A DNA stretch of 64,000 nt from ZC4RG25 sp023428365. Its GTDB lineage: Bacteria; Pseudomonadota; Alphaproteobacteria; Rhizobiales; Hyphomicrobiaceae. The stretch spans positions 248,001 to 312,000 of the forward strand of contig JBNOAI010000006.1 in assembly GCA_050283925.1 (NCBI GenBank), read 5' to 3'. Position 1 is the stretch's first letter. Every line of letters begins with the position of its first letter. The position numbers and the translations under genes were made by a program. The notes under the pieces are model-generated. The model saw only the letters and a program-made list of their open reading frames with translations. It made no database searches and had not been told where the DNA came from. Below are positions 14,707 through 23,469 of the stretch, piece by piece.

Positions 14707-16161
14707 TCAGTAAGCGCCGCGGAACAGGACGAACGCGGTGCGCACCATGATCTCCATATCCAGCCACAGCGACCAGTTATCGATGTAGTATAGGTCGTGC
14801 TGCATCCGATGGCGGATGTCCGCGGTTGTCCGGGTTTCGCCGCGGTATCCGTGGACCTGCGCCCAGCCGGTCAGACCCGGGCGAACGCGGCGGCGGCGGG
14901 AAAACAGATCCAGCTTTTGCTCGAATTCTTCGTCGTGGGCGACCGCATGTGGACGAGGACCGACGAGAGACATTGTGCCCGTCAGCACGTTGATGAGCTG
15001 CGGCAGCTCGTCGAGGCTGGTGCGCCGCAGAAACCTGCCCACCCGCGTGACGCGCGGATCGTTGCGCTGGGCCTGGACTACGCGCTCGCCGTCTTCGGCA
15101 ACCGTCATCGTCCGGAACTTGAAAATCCGGAAAACCTGATTGTTCTGACCGAGGCGGCGCTGACGGAAGAACACTGGTCCGGGGCTGTCGAGCTTGATGG
15201 CAACGGCGATCACTGCGAGCAGCGGCGCAAGGAGGAACAGCGCGACAGCGGCGACACAATAGTCGAGCAATCCTTTCAGGACGCGGTGACGCTCGGACTG
15301 CGGCACGAGAGTTACGACATTCGCGCGGGCGCTACCCAGGTTGCGGGATCCATCGACAGCAACCGGATAGGGTTTGAGTTCGCTGCAGACCAGCAGTTCG
15401 GCCGAATATGATCCCAATTCCTGGACTGTTTTCTGAATCAAGCGCGTGTTCGAAGCCGGAATGCCGATGACGACGGTTTCGATCTCCTGATGGGCAACGG
15501 CATCTTTGATAACGGCGAGTTCGCTGCTGAGCGAGGCGTCGTCCAGGCCTGAAATGATGGTGACGTCGGCAACAGCCAAGGACGGAGCAGAACCCTCGAT
15601 CTGAGCTTTCAGATCGCGTGCGAAATCCGCCGTGCCGACGATCGCGATTTTGTGCCGCAAAGCGCCGCTGGCAACGAGGTGACGTACACGACGCATCGCG
15701 GCGGCGCGAATGACGAACAGGCTGGCTACAGTCAGCGCGAACCAGGTCAGGAACCAGCCACGCGAGAATTCTTCCGAGATCTTCAGGATATAGAGAATGC
15801 CGAGGAGGACGAGGAAAGCCAGAACTGTCACGGCAAGGAGTTTGCCATAACTCACCACCGGTGCGACGAGGGCGGTGGGTTCGTAGAGGCCAGCCTGTTT
15901 CGCGCAGTAGTGAAACGTAATCCCCAGAAGAAGAGCTGGGATAATATAAGGTAAAATTGGCTGAGTTTGCCCCAAATAGAGATTTATGTAGGCAATCTTC
16001 GCAGCCGTCGCTGCGATAATTACTGTCGCGATTTCTGACAGAATGAAGGCCCGCGTATAAGAGCCAATTGTAATATTCGACGCGTTGCCATTAAGGAAAC
16101 GCCCAACCATCTTTGAGTTGGTAGTATCCGAGACATGGATATGCGCATTACTGTCAAACAT
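14707..16161 (-). CDS. Polyprenyl-phosphate sugar-1-phosphate transferase, WcaJ/PssY type
   Basis: The protein has 484 residues; an ATG 17 codons in (MVGRFLNGN) is a possible alternative start. The N-terminal half has about four membrane segments (residues 35-155) and a Rossmann-like CoA-binding-type region (KIAIVGTADFARD). A further membrane helix follows near 290-310. The C-terminal catalytic domain carries the family motifs KFRTM, SLDELPQLINVL, MSLVGPRPH and RPGLTGWAQVHGYRGET. Members start repeat-unit synthesis by moving hexose-1-phosphate (often glucose or galactose) from a UDP-sugar to undecaprenyl phosphate at the inner membrane. It is convergent with the WecG-type gene and is one of two such priming enzymes in the window. 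The identity of the sugar is inferred only at family level. Confidence 0.9.
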   Translation of the reverse strand: MFDSNAHIHVSDTTNSKMVGRFLNGNASNITIGSYTRAFILSEIATVIIAATAAKIAYINLYLGQTQPILPYIIPALLLGITFHYCAKQAGLYEPTALVAPVVSYGKLLAVTVLAFLVLLGILYILKISEEFSRGWFLTWFALTVASLFVIRAAAMRRVRHLVASGALRHKIAIVGTADFARDLKAQIEGSAPSLAVADVTIISGLDDASLSSELAVIKDAVAHQEIETVVIGIPASNTRLIQKTVQELGSYSAELLVCSELKPYPVAVDGSRNLGSARANVVTLVPQSERHRVLKGLLDYCVAAVALFLLAPLLAVIAVAIKLDSPGPVFFRQRRLGQNNQVFRIFKFRTMTVAEDGERVVQAQRNDPRVTRVGRFLRRTSLDELPQLINVLTGTMSLVGPRPHAVAHDEEFEQKLDLFSRRRRVRPGLTGWAQVHGYRGETRTTADIRHRMQHDLYYIDNWSLWLDMEIMVRTAFVLFRGAY

Positions 16162-16455
16162 GATAATATACGCGGTACTACAACTAGAAAATTTCTACTT
16201 CAAATTTGGGAATGCAATAAGCGGGCCATACCAAAAAGGCTGACCACAACACACCACTCCGTCCCACTTTGGGACAAGCAGCACAAAATCTTAAGCCTGA
16301 AAAGGCCGTCCATTAAAAATTAGTTAATAGTGGCAACTTAGCTACGCATCTTTGCATGGAATATGAGTTGGTGAGGCGATGTGCATGCACGCTAGGCGCG
16401 AAAATTGTGCCAGAGCGCATTCGGAGCAGCAGCCTGATGAAATGGCACGGACGCA
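16162..16455. other. AT-rich intergenic region with a short palindrome
   Basis: The region precedes the priming transferase gene on the minus strand and should contain its promoter. It is visibly AT-rich. A GTCCCA-CTT-TGGGAC inverted repeat lies at 16261-16275 with no T-run, so it may be a protein-binding site rather than a terminator. No gene is supported. Confidence 0.35.
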
Positions 16456-16484
16456 CAAAAACGGAGGCGCGGCACGCCTCCGTT
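16456..16484 (-). terminator. Intrinsic terminator of the rml operon
   Basis: A 10-bp perfect stem (AACGGAGGCG / CGCCTCCGTT) around a CGGCA loop is followed on the minus strand by a run of five T. It lies 37 bases past the rmlA stop codon and closes the rmlCBDA transcript. Confidence 0.85.
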
Positions 16485-16521
16485 GGGATGGATACGATTG
16501 ATGGGTCGAGCAGGGTGCGCG

Positions 16522-17412
16522 TCAGGTCGATCCAGAAACGGACGATCTGTCTGACAGTAAGCGCGCGAGGTAGGCTCCATAGGCGCTCTTGCCATGCTTT
16601 GTCGCAGCGGCCTGCAACTGGCTATTGTCGATAAAGCCGACGCGCCAGGCCACCTCTTCGGGGCAGGCAATCTTGAAACCCTGTCGCTTTTCCAAAGTGC
16701 GAACGAACTCGGCGGCTTCGATCAAGCTGTCCGGCGTGCCGGTGTCGAGCCAGGCATAGCCGCGTCCCATGAGTTCGACCGAAAGCGTGCCCGCGTCGAG
16801 ATAGACACGGTTGAGGTCGGTGATCTCGAGTTCGCCGCGTGGGGAGGGTTTGAGGCTGGAAGCGATTTCGGGTGCGCGTTCGTCATAGAAGTAGAGCCCG
16901 GTGACAGCCCAGTTCGATTTGGGGACAGCCGGCTTCTCTTCAATCGATACCGCCTTCATACCATCATCGAATGCGACGACGCCGTAACGTTCCGGGTCGG
17001 TGACGTGATACGCGAATACGGTCGCGCCACGCTGACGATCAACGGCAGTCTTCAGCAGTTCGGGCAAACCATGCCCGTAATAAATATTGTCACCGAGGAT
17101 GAGGCACGAGCGTTGTCCGGCAACAAAATCGGCGCCGATGATATAGGCCTGAGCGAGGCCGCCGGGATGCGGCTGCTCGGCATAGGTCAGCGAGATACCC
17201 CATTGAGAACCGTCGCCGAGGAGGCGCTGGAAGTGCGGAAGGTCGTGCGGCGTCGAGATCACGAGGATATCGCGGATGCCCGCGAGCATCAGCGTGGTCA
17301 GCGGGTAGTAGACCATCGGCTTGTCATAGACCGGAAGCAGCTGCTTTGAGGTCACGTGGGTCATCGGGTGAAGCCGCGTTCCGCTGCCGCCTGCTAGAAT
17401 GATGCCTTTCAT
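16522..17412 (-). CDS. rmlA: Glucose-1-phosphate thymidylyltransferase
   Basis: The protein has 296 residues and makes dTDP-glucose from glucose-1-phosphate and dTTP, the first step to dTDP-L-rhamnose. The N-terminus MKGIILAGGSGTRLHP is the nucleotide-binding loop of the family. SKQLLPVYDKPMVYYPL, GDNIYYG, EKP and WLDTGTPDSL follow at the expected places. The ATG at 17412 has GAGGA seven bases upstream; the frame extends much further upstream but lacks homology there. It is the last gene of the operon rmlC-rmlB-rmlD-rmlA, 34 bases after rmlD and followed by a terminator. The length is normal for RmlA. Confidence 0.97.
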   Translation of the reverse strand: MKGIILAGGSGTRLHPMTHVTSKQLLPVYDKPMVYYPLTTLMLAGIRDILVISTPHDLPHFQRLLGDGSQWGISLTYAEQPHPGGLAQAYIIGADFVAGQRSCLILGDNIYYGHGLPELLKTAVDRQRGATVFAYHVTDPERYGVVAFDDGMKAVSIEEKPAVPKSNWAVTGLYFYDERAPEIASSLKPSPRGELEITDLNRVYLDAGTLSVELMGRGYAWLDTGTPDSLIEAAEFVRTLEKRQGFKIACPEEVAWRVGFIDNSQLQAAATKHGKSAYGAYLARLLSDRSSVSGST

Positions 17413-17446
17413 GGGATCCTCGATAACGTGACGTGTGAGTACGGTC

Positions 17447-18331
17447 TCAGGAGAGCCGCTGCAAAATGTTCGGGAGGGAGGCGCGCCAGGACGGCAGGCG
17501 AACTCCGTGGATAGCTGCCAGACGGCTGGAATCGAGACGCGAGTTGGCGGGGCGACGCGCTGGCGTCGGATACTCAGTCGTCGTAATGCGTTCGACCGCC
17601 ACGTCACGGCCGCGATTTGTCCTGAGCCAGTCACATATGGATTCGGCGAAATCCGCCCAGGTTCCGGTATCGGGAGGAGCCATGTGGAACAGGCCACGAA
17701 GGTCGCTGCGTGCGGGCGTTGCGTGAATATTCCGCGCCATCGTCAGAATGCCGTCGGCAATGTCGAGAGCAGAAGTGGGGCCGCCGATCTGATCGGCGAC
17801 GATGCGAAGCTGGTCTCGCTCACCAGCAAGCCGCAGGATGGTTTTGGCGAAGTTGGCGCTGAACGGACTGTAGACCCAGCCGACGCGGACAACGGTATTA
17901 CGCTGAGAAGCCGCAAATACCGCCGTTTCGCCCGCAAGTTTAGAGGCGCCGTAAGTGGTGAGAGGTGCGGGCATGTCCTCTTCAGTCCAGGCATCGGGCT
18001 TCGAGCCATCGAAGACGTAATCGGTCGAGATGTGAAGGACCGGAATGCTGAGGGTTGCCGCGGCTTGGCAAAGGACCTGCGGCCCTTGCGCGTTGACCGC
18101 GTGCGCGACCGCAGGCTCGCTTTCCGCCTTGTCGACCGCCGTATAGGCGGCTGCAGATATAATGACGTCGGGTTGCGCAGTGCCGAGCAGAGTCTCAATC
18201 GTGGCCAGTTTTGCATCAGCCAGATCGAATTCCGGTCGTCCGATCGCAATGATCGTCGCGCCGTGGGATGGCGCACGCTCGATGAGAGATTGGACGATTT
18301 GACCTGTCTTGCCGGTGACGACGATCCGCAT
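17447..18331 (-). CDS. rmlD: dTDP-4-dehydrorhamnose reductase
   Basis: The protein has 294 residues and carries out the last step of dTDP-L-rhamnose synthesis, NADPH reduction of the 4-keto group. It opens with MRIVVTGKTGQIVQSL, a Rossmann GxxGxxG loop. STDYVFDG and the YGASKLAGE catalytic Tyr-x3-Lys motif follow. The start ATG is 11 bases after rmlB ends, and the extra upstream frame overlaps rmlB. It belongs to the short-chain dehydrogenase superfamily (RmlD-type). Gene context makes the assignment secure. Confidence 0.96.
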   Translation of the reverse strand: MRIVVTGKTGQIVQSLIERAPSHGATIIAIGRPEFDLADAKLATIETLLGTAQPDVIISAAAYTAVDKAESEPAVAHAVNAQGPQVLCQAAATLSIPVLHISTDYVFDGSKPDAWTEEDMPAPLTTYGASKLAGETAVFAASQRNTVVRVGWVYSPFSANFAKTILRLAGERDQLRIVADQIGGPTSALDIADGILTMARNIHATPARSDLRGLFHMAPPDTGTWADFAESICDWLRTNRGRDVAVERITTTEYPTPARRPANSRLDSSRLAAIHGVRLPSWRASLPNILQRLS

Positions 18332-18342
18332 CGCGCGTTGCC

Positions 18343-19404
18343 TCAAGCTGCGGTGACAGTTGAGGCGCCAAGGCGCGTGCCCGAATAGACCTTGTCGCGC
18401 AGCGGTCGCCACCACCACTCGTTTTCGAGGTACCAGAGAACCGTCTTTTTAATGCCGGTCTCGAAGTTTTCCCGGGCGCGCCAGCCGAGTTCCTGCTCCA
18501 GGCGCGAGGCGTCAATGGCGTAGCGGAAGTCGTGCCCGGGACGGTCGGTCACATAGGTAATGAGGCATTCGTGCGGTTCGGCGGCCGGACGAACCTGATC
18601 CAGTATTCCGCAGATTGCGGTCACAACGTCGATGTTGCGACGTTCATTGCGGCCACCAACATTGTATTTCTCGCCGAGGCGGCCCTGGCTCCCAATCAGG
18701 TGGAGGGCACGGGCATGATCTTCGACGAAAAGCCAATCGCGGACATTCGAACCGGTTCCGTAGACGGGCAGCGGCTTGCCGTGAAGCGCATTCAGAATGG
18801 TGAGCGGGATGAGCTTCTCGGGGAAATGATACGGCCCATAGTTGTTCGAACAGTTCGAGATCAGCGCCGGAAAGCCATAGCTGCGGTGCCATGCGGTCAC
18901 AAGATGATCGGAGGCTGCTTTCGATGCGGAATACGGTGAACTCGGATCGTAGGCCGTCTCTTCGGTGAATAAGCCGTCATCTTCGAGCGAGCCATAGACC
19001 TCATCGGTCGAGACGTGCAGGAACCGGAACGCTGCTTTTCGCTCTGGGTCGAGCGACAGCCAGTATTGCCGCGCGGCATCGACCAGCGTGTAGGTTCCCA
19101 CGATGTTGGTGTTGATGAAGGCGGCGGGTCCGTCGAGGGAACGGTCGACGTGGCTTTCCGCCGCGAGATGATAGATGCGATCTGGCTGGAAGTCGTTCAG
19201 CGCGGCAACAACGGCGCGCTGGTCGCAGATATCCGCACGAATGAAGTGATGGTTTGGTGCATTTTCAATCGGCCGCAGGCTGCTGAGTGTGCCGGCATAT
19301 GTCAGCTTATCGAAGGTCAAGACCTCGGCGCCGATCTCTTTCACGAGATGGCGGACGAGTGCCGAGCCGATAAAGCCGGCCCCCCCCGTTACAAGAATAC
19401 GCAT
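18343..19404 (-). CDS. rmlB: dTDP-glucose 4,6-dehydratase
   Basis: The protein has 353 residues and converts dTDP-glucose to dTDP-4-keto-6-deoxyglucose with bound NAD. The N-terminal MRILVTGGAGFIGSALV carries the NAD loop. HLAAESHVDRS, the Thr-Asp-Glu catalytic motif in STDEVYG, and YSASKAASD (Tyr-x3-Lys) are present. NCSNNYGPYHFPEKLIPL is typical of RmlB. The length is normal. It lies 46 bases after rmlC and 11 bases before rmlD in one operon. Confidence 0.97.
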   Translation of the reverse strand: MRILVTGGAGFIGSALVRHLVKEIGAEVLTFDKLTYAGTLSSLRPIENAPNHHFIRADICDQRAVVAALNDFQPDRIYHLAAESHVDRSLDGPAAFINTNIVGTYTLVDAARQYWLSLDPERKAAFRFLHVSTDEVYGSLEDDGLFTEETAYDPSSPYSASKAASDHLVTAWHRSYGFPALISNCSNNYGPYHFPEKLIPLTILNALHGKPLPVYGTGSNVRDWLFVEDHARALHLIGSQGRLGEKYNVGGRNERRNIDVVTAICGILDQVRPAAEPHECLITYVTDRPGHDFRYAIDASRLEQELGWRARENFETGIKKTVLWYLENEWWWRPLRDKVYSGTRLGASTVTAA

Positions 19405-19450
19405 ACCGATCTCCGGCCCTCAGAATGTCCTAGAACATAACTTGGAACTA

Positions 19451-20005
19451 TTACCGTAAATCGCTCAATACATCGCTAAGGCGTGGTTGGACGGCGTCTT
19501 TCGGTGAGACCATCGCCAGGGAGGCCTGTACAGGCCAGGAAATGCCAAGATCTGGATCGTTCCAAAGGATACCGCGATCATGCGCTGGGCTGTAGGTATA
19601 CGTGACGGCGTACCAGACTTCTGTGTCAGGCATCAGTGTACAAAAACCGTGCGCAAAACCAGCAGGGATCCAAAGTTGGGCATGGGTGTCTGCCGAAAGT
19701 CGGACAGCAACGTGTTTGCCGAATGTCGGAGAGGATGGTCTGATATCGACGGCCACATCAAGTATGGCGCCGCGCGCACAACGCACCAACTTGCCTTGCG
19801 CGGCCGGTGCAATCTGATAGTGCAAACCTCGGATCGTGCCGACCTGTCGCGAGAGCGATTGGTTGTGCTGGACAAATTCGACGTCGCCAACATGTGATTT
19901 AAAGAGGTCGGTCCGAAACAACTCGACGAAATAACCCCTGTCGTCAGCATGCAGCTTCGGAGTAATCTCGACGATATCGGGAATGGCACATTTCGTGAAC
20001 TGCAT
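19451..20005 (-). CDS. rmlC: dTDP-4-dehydrorhamnose 3,5-epimerase
   Basis: The protein has 184 residues and epimerises dTDP-4-keto-6-deoxyglucose at C3 and C5. Family marks in order are DDRGYFVELFRTD, QHNQSLSRQVGTIRGLHYQ, VRCARGAILDVAVDIR with the catalytic Asp, GFAHGFCTL, and the final YTYSPAHDRGILWNDPDL. It is the first gene of the rmlCBDA operon, and its promoter should lie in the AT-rich gap upstream. The length is normal. Confidence 0.96.
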   Translation of the reverse strand: MQFTKCAIPDIVEITPKLHADDRGYFVELFRTDLFKSHVGDVEFVQHNQSLSRQVGTIRGLHYQIAPAAQGKLVRCARGAILDVAVDIRPSSPTFGKHVAVRLSADTHAQLWIPAGFAHGFCTLMPDTEVWYAVTYTYSPAHDRGILWNDPDLGISWPVQASLAMVSPKDAVQPRLSDVLSDLR

Positions 20006-20359
20006 CTGGAACCCCTCGATTTGCGCTATGGCTTAATGGCGCTAGACGTCGCGACGCAAGCTTGGATGGTCGGTTAAGTTTATTTCGGGACCACTGTGCA
20101 GCATGCGGGGCTAATACAGTTTCGCCTGCGTCCGCCTTAATTCTACTGCGGCGCTGCGATGTAAGGGCTTGGTGAAGATTGTCATAATTGTCAGCTCTTT
20201 TGCGAGGCGCTGATTGGTTGGCAGCAAATTTATTAACCATCACTGGCGTGGCATTGACGTTCGCTGATGGAGGGTAGCTTCACCGGCATGGAGATTGCAT
20301 TTTGCCTACACAGTTACTTGGGCCTGATCCATCAATTGCAAACAAGAGATCGATTGCGC
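20006..20359. other. Divergent region between rmlC and the P-loop gene
   Basis: About 350 bases with no supported gene, although the downstream frame is open from 20267. It must contain the rmlC promoter and probably a promoter for the plus-strand pair that follows. GGAGGG at 20272-20277 could serve an earlier start at 20288 for that pair. Confidence 0.35.
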
Positions 20360-21085
20360 ATGACGATTTGCGAGCGCGAGCCGAACGCCGTAGCGGCAAT
20401 CGATATACCGGAAAAGGTTCGCCGTACCTTGGCGACCGTCGGAACGCGCACAGACACCGAAATTGCTGATCATACTGAAAGAAGCGTCATGTCCTATGGA
20501 GATCCTGCAAGCGCACGCCGGATGACAAAGATCGTTGCTACCGCTCGCGCGCAGTCAGCGAAAGTCATCGGAGTTACGGGCGCGCGTGCCGGAATTGGCG
20601 TGAGTGTCGCGAGCCGGGATCTGGCCAACGCGTTTGCGAGTTTCGAGATGCCGACATTGCTCGTAGATGTGAGCCGGGCTGCTGTCGGAGGCCAGCCTAG
20701 TGTTGAACCAGCAGCCGGAACCTTACTTCTGGAGATGGCGACCGAAGTTCGCCCACAGCTTGCCGTTGTAAGCTTCGGGGACCAGGCAGGCCAACTGTCT
20801 CTCTCTCAGAGCGAACTTCGTAGTGGGATTGCTGAGGCGGTGGCACAAGGTTTTACGGTCGTATTGGATTTACCTCCTGTTTTGGAGGCGACGGGTGGAC
20901 CTACGGCTTCGCTGGTTGCGGTGTCTGGGATCTGTGACCTCGTTTTCCTGGTCAGCCTCAGCGGTGAAATGAAACACAAGGAGCTCGCGGCCTGCGTCGA
21001 GACGAGCCGGACGATTGGATTGAAGCTGGGCGGGTTGATCCTGAACGACTGGCGGATGCCTGCCAGTAGCCTGATCGAGAGCTGA
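20360..21085 (+). CDS. CapB/CpsD-like P-loop protein with a degenerate Walker A motif
   Basis: The frame is open from ATG 20267; ATG 20288 (after GGAGGG) and ATG 20360 (after AAGAGA) are also possible, and 20360 gives about 241 residues. The core resembles the cytoplasmic half of bacterial tyrosine kinases that control polysaccharide chain length. It has a P-loop-like GARAGIGVS, a Walker A'-like TLLVDVSRA, and a Walker B-like VVLDLPPV. The P-loop has Val where the essential Lys should be, and the C-terminus (SSLIES) lacks the usual tyrosine cluster. I infer a non-catalytic partner or regulator. The next gene, 59 bases on, encodes the matching membrane half, so the pair mimics a split Wzc. Confidence 0.72.
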   Translation: MTICEREPNAVAAIDIPEKVRRTLATVGTRTDTEIADHTERSVMSYGDPASARRMTKIVATARAQSAKVIGVTGARAGIGVSVASRDLANAFASFEMPTLLVDVSRAAVGGQPSVEPAAGTLLLEMATEVRPQLAVVSFGDQAGQLSLSQSELRSGIAEAVAQGFTVVLDLPPVLEATGGPTASLVAVSGICDLVFLVSLSGEMKHKELAACVETSRTIGLKLGGLILNDWRMPASSLIES

Positions 21086-21144
21086 ATTAGGCGCAATACA
21101 CCATCGCTGGAACGATACGGCTGGCAAGGCAGAGAGATAAAAGA

Positions 21145-22191
21145 ATGGGTATCGGGTCTGATTTTCTCCGGGAGCAGTTGGTTTTCGCTCTGGATATCGT
21201 TCGCAAACGCTGGCTTTTGCTTTGCATTCCCATTGTGCTTGCGAGTGTGCTTGCTTACGCGGCCGTACATCTGGCGCCCACGAAGTATACGGCGAGTTCC
21301 GTGATCTTGCTTCAGGGAGCAAACCGCAACGTAGGTGGCTTTTCCGGTGCCCAGCATGCAAACACGGTCGAACAGGTTCAGGCGATAGAAGCCTGGCTCA
21401 AAAGCGATCAGATCATCGCGGAACTTCTGCCGCAGATGACTGGATATAAGGCGCCAGAATCGCCGATAGAGCGACTTGTGCAGATGAGGGTGTTCGCTGC
21501 GTCGCTTTCGTTGGAGGTGGTTGGCAATTCCGTTCTGCAGATCAAACTCACAGGCGATCGGCCTGATGGGCTTGGGCGCAATCTCGAATCCGTTCTGTCG
21601 CGTTTGATGGGAGGGCTTACGGGGCCTGAGCAGAATATCTTCAGTGCCCAACAGTTCCTGAATATGCACCGGAGCGAAGAAGCAATCGCCACGGAACGCG
21701 AGCTTGTACGCGCGATCGACGCCGGTGGATTGCAGTCGCCGCCGCAGGTCCGTGCAGTCCTTCACCAGCTTTGGATGCTGACGCGCCAAGGCCAGCCCTC
21801 TGATGCCGCGGCGGCGGACCGTCTCCGGCGTTCCATCAGCGAAAATACGAAGCTTGTGGGACAACTCGAGCAGCTCTACAGCGCCTATCGAAATGCTGCT
21901 GATAGGCAGGCCGCGCTGGGGCAGGCCGGACCGGCACGCAGCACATACGTTGGTATTTTCAGCTCACCGGAAAACCTTCTGATCGTGGGCCGTCCGAAAG
22001 ATCCGCTGGTCGGCGAGAGCGCGGCACGCAAGCTCGCAATTGCTGGCGTTCTCTTAGGCGTGGTGGCTGGATTCGGTCTGGTGTTGGTCGCTGAGCTTTT
22101 GGGCGGTGTCCTTCGCACACGTCGCGACCACGAAGCCGCATCGGGACTGCCCATTATGGCGCGAATGTCAACAATTCCGGGCCATGGCTGA
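21145..22191 (+). CDS. Wzz/GumC-like chain-length determinant protein
   Basis: The protein has 348 residues. A hydrophobic segment at about 23-44 and a second near 288-310 flank a periplasmic domain with helical stretches. The first part (KYTASSVILLQG, DQIIAEL) matches the Wzz domain, and the second membrane helix lies near the C-terminus as in polysaccharide co-polymerases. There is no kinase domain; that role would fall to the preceding P-loop protein. Such proteins set chain length for a Wzy polymerase or couple to a Wza-type exporter. An AGAGATAAAAGA ribosome-site-like stretch precedes the ATG. The gene ends nine bases before the stop of a convergent glycosyltransferase. Confidence 0.83.
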   Translation: MGIGSDFLREQLVFALDIVRKRWLLLCIPIVLASVLAYAAVHLAPTKYTASSVILLQGANRNVGGFSGAQHANTVEQVQAIEAWLKSDQIIAELLPQMTGYKAPESPIERLVQMRVFAASLSLEVVGNSVLQIKLTGDRPDGLGRNLESVLSRLMGGLTGPEQNIFSAQQFLNMHRSEEAIATERELVRAIDAGGLQSPPQVRAVLHQLWMLTRQGQPSDAAAADRLRRSISENTKLVGQLEQLYSAYRNAADRQAALGQAGPARSTYVGIFSSPENLLIVGRPKDPLVGESAARKLAIAGVLLGVVAGFGLVLVAELLGGVLRTRRDHEAASGLPIMARMSTIPGHG

Positions 22192-22199
22192 GACAACAT

Positions 22200-23396
22200 T
22201 CAAGAGACGGTTTCAGCGCCAAATTGAGATAAGGCCGCGCGGAGCGCGGATACTCTCAAATCGAATTCTTTTTCAAAGGCGTGTGCTGAAGCAAAAGCAC
22301 GCGCCTTTTTCGATGTCTCTTCAAGAAGAGCGGCGTCAGAGATCAGGCGGCGGATGCTCTCGGTGAGCGTAGAAACGTCTCCGAGTGGTACTCCGATGCC
22401 ACCGCCGGAAGCTGCGAGGAGGCCTTTCCACATCCTGTTCTCGTAACCGACAACGGGGAGGCCGCAGCCGAAGGACTCCAGGTATGTGCACGAGGGGTCA
22501 TTCTGAATGTGACAGCAGACGAAAGCATCGAATGTCTTCGCTATGGCCATGAGCTCGGGAAACGGTACTGCGTCGTGAATGTGAATTCGGCCGGTCGTAG
22601 GCGCCTGAGCAGCGAGTTGTTCCATATCCGCTCTGAGGCTGCCGCGGCCATAGCAGTGTAATTCGATGTCATATCCCTGGCGAAGGCACGCGACGGCGGT
22701 CTGCACGACGTCCCTCGCACCCTTCAGAGGCTCATAGCGGCCGGAGAACAGCAGTTTCAAGGGGCGGCCGGAACGCAGCGCCAAGCGGTTTTCGAGTTGG
22801 GATTCCGAAATGATGTCTTCTTCGCGCAATCTGGAGTCCAGATACAGAAGCCTTCTGCGCGCCCAGCTCCGTGTGGCCTGGTAGATCGGGTAGCCGTTGC
22901 AATGGACTTCATAAGCTTCGCGCGCGCTGCTCATGTCGCGAAGGAAATAGCGGAGTATGTTTTTTGTTACTCGGACGCTTTTACGCAGTATGCTCGCGGG
23001 CTCAGAAAGAATGATCCTGAGGCGTGTGTCGAGATCGTACTCGAGCATCATGACGTACGGTTTGCGGAGGCGACGGGCGATGTGCTGCCATCCGAGATCG
23101 TTCGGATTTCCGTAGATGAGCGCGCTTTGGTTGATCGTTTCGCGCAGGGCCGCTGTATCTCCAGCCGATAGTCCGTGAGGATTCGAACCTAAGGCAAGTA
23201 CCGAATAGCCTGCCTCAGACAATGGCACCTCGATGATATCTATTCCATTTGAAAGATCTGTGCTGATCGGATTGACTGTGCAGATGGGAACCTGAAGATG
23301 CCTGCAGTACATCTGCATGCCGTCGTGGAACTTGCGATCGACGAGCAAGCGATCATCCAGCACAAAAAGGGGATTGTCGTGGATCATCGTCAACAT
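22200..23396 (-). CDS. Glycosyltransferase, GT-B fold (family 4-like)
   Basis: The protein has 398 residues; the first ATG and one three codons later are equally likely starts. The C-terminal half shows the group 1 nucleotide-sugar domain: LKLLFSGRYEPLKGARDVV, HCYGRGSLRADME, then CTYLESFGCGLPVVGYEN, which fills the place of the usual EGFP..E motif. The N-terminal half is less conserved, as is normal for acceptor-binding domains. No membrane segment is seen, so it is cytoplasmic or peripheral and probably adds one sugar to a lipid-linked repeat unit. Its 3' end carries, on the other strand, the terminator of the Wzz-like gene. The donor and acceptor are unknown. Confidence 0.82.
   Translation of the reverse strand: MLTMIHDNPLFVLDDRLLVDRKFHDGMQMYCRHLQVPICTVNPISTDLSNGIDIIEVPLSEAGYSVLALGSNPHGLSAGDTAALRETINQSALIYGNPNDLGWQHIARRLRKPYVMMLEYDLDTRLRIILSEPASILRKSVRVTKNILRYFLRDMSSAREAYEVHCNGYPIYQATRSWARRRLLYLDSRLREEDIISESQLENRLALRSGRPLKLLFSGRYEPLKGARDVVQTAVACLRQGYDIELHCYGRGSLRADMEQLAAQAPTTGRIHIHDAVPFPELMAIAKTFDAFVCCHIQNDPSCTYLESFGCGLPVVGYENRMWKGLLAASGGGIGVPLGDVSTLTESIRRLISDAALLEETSKKARAFASAHAFEKEFDLRVSALRAALSQFGAETVS
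22275..22310 (+). terminator. Intrinsic terminator of the Wzz-like gene, inside a convergent gene
   Basis: AAAGGCGTGTGC and GCACGCGCCTTT pair with one G-U wobble around a ten-base loop, and a run of five T follows. It lies 84 bases past the Wzz-like stop codon. It is inside the coding end of the opposite-strand glycosyltransferase, so the same bases serve both as terminator and as codons. Confidence 0.75.
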
Positions 23397-23469
23397 CCAT
23401 CACTCGCTTTCTTTACTCAATTGCTCTGAAAAACTTTCCACTCATGCGTTTTGGTTTGGGATATTGCAC

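Noticed and set aside
16261..16275. GTCCCA-CTT-TGGGAC palindrome as a terminator
   Set aside because: No T-run follows on either strand and no gene ends nearby. At most it is a binding site.
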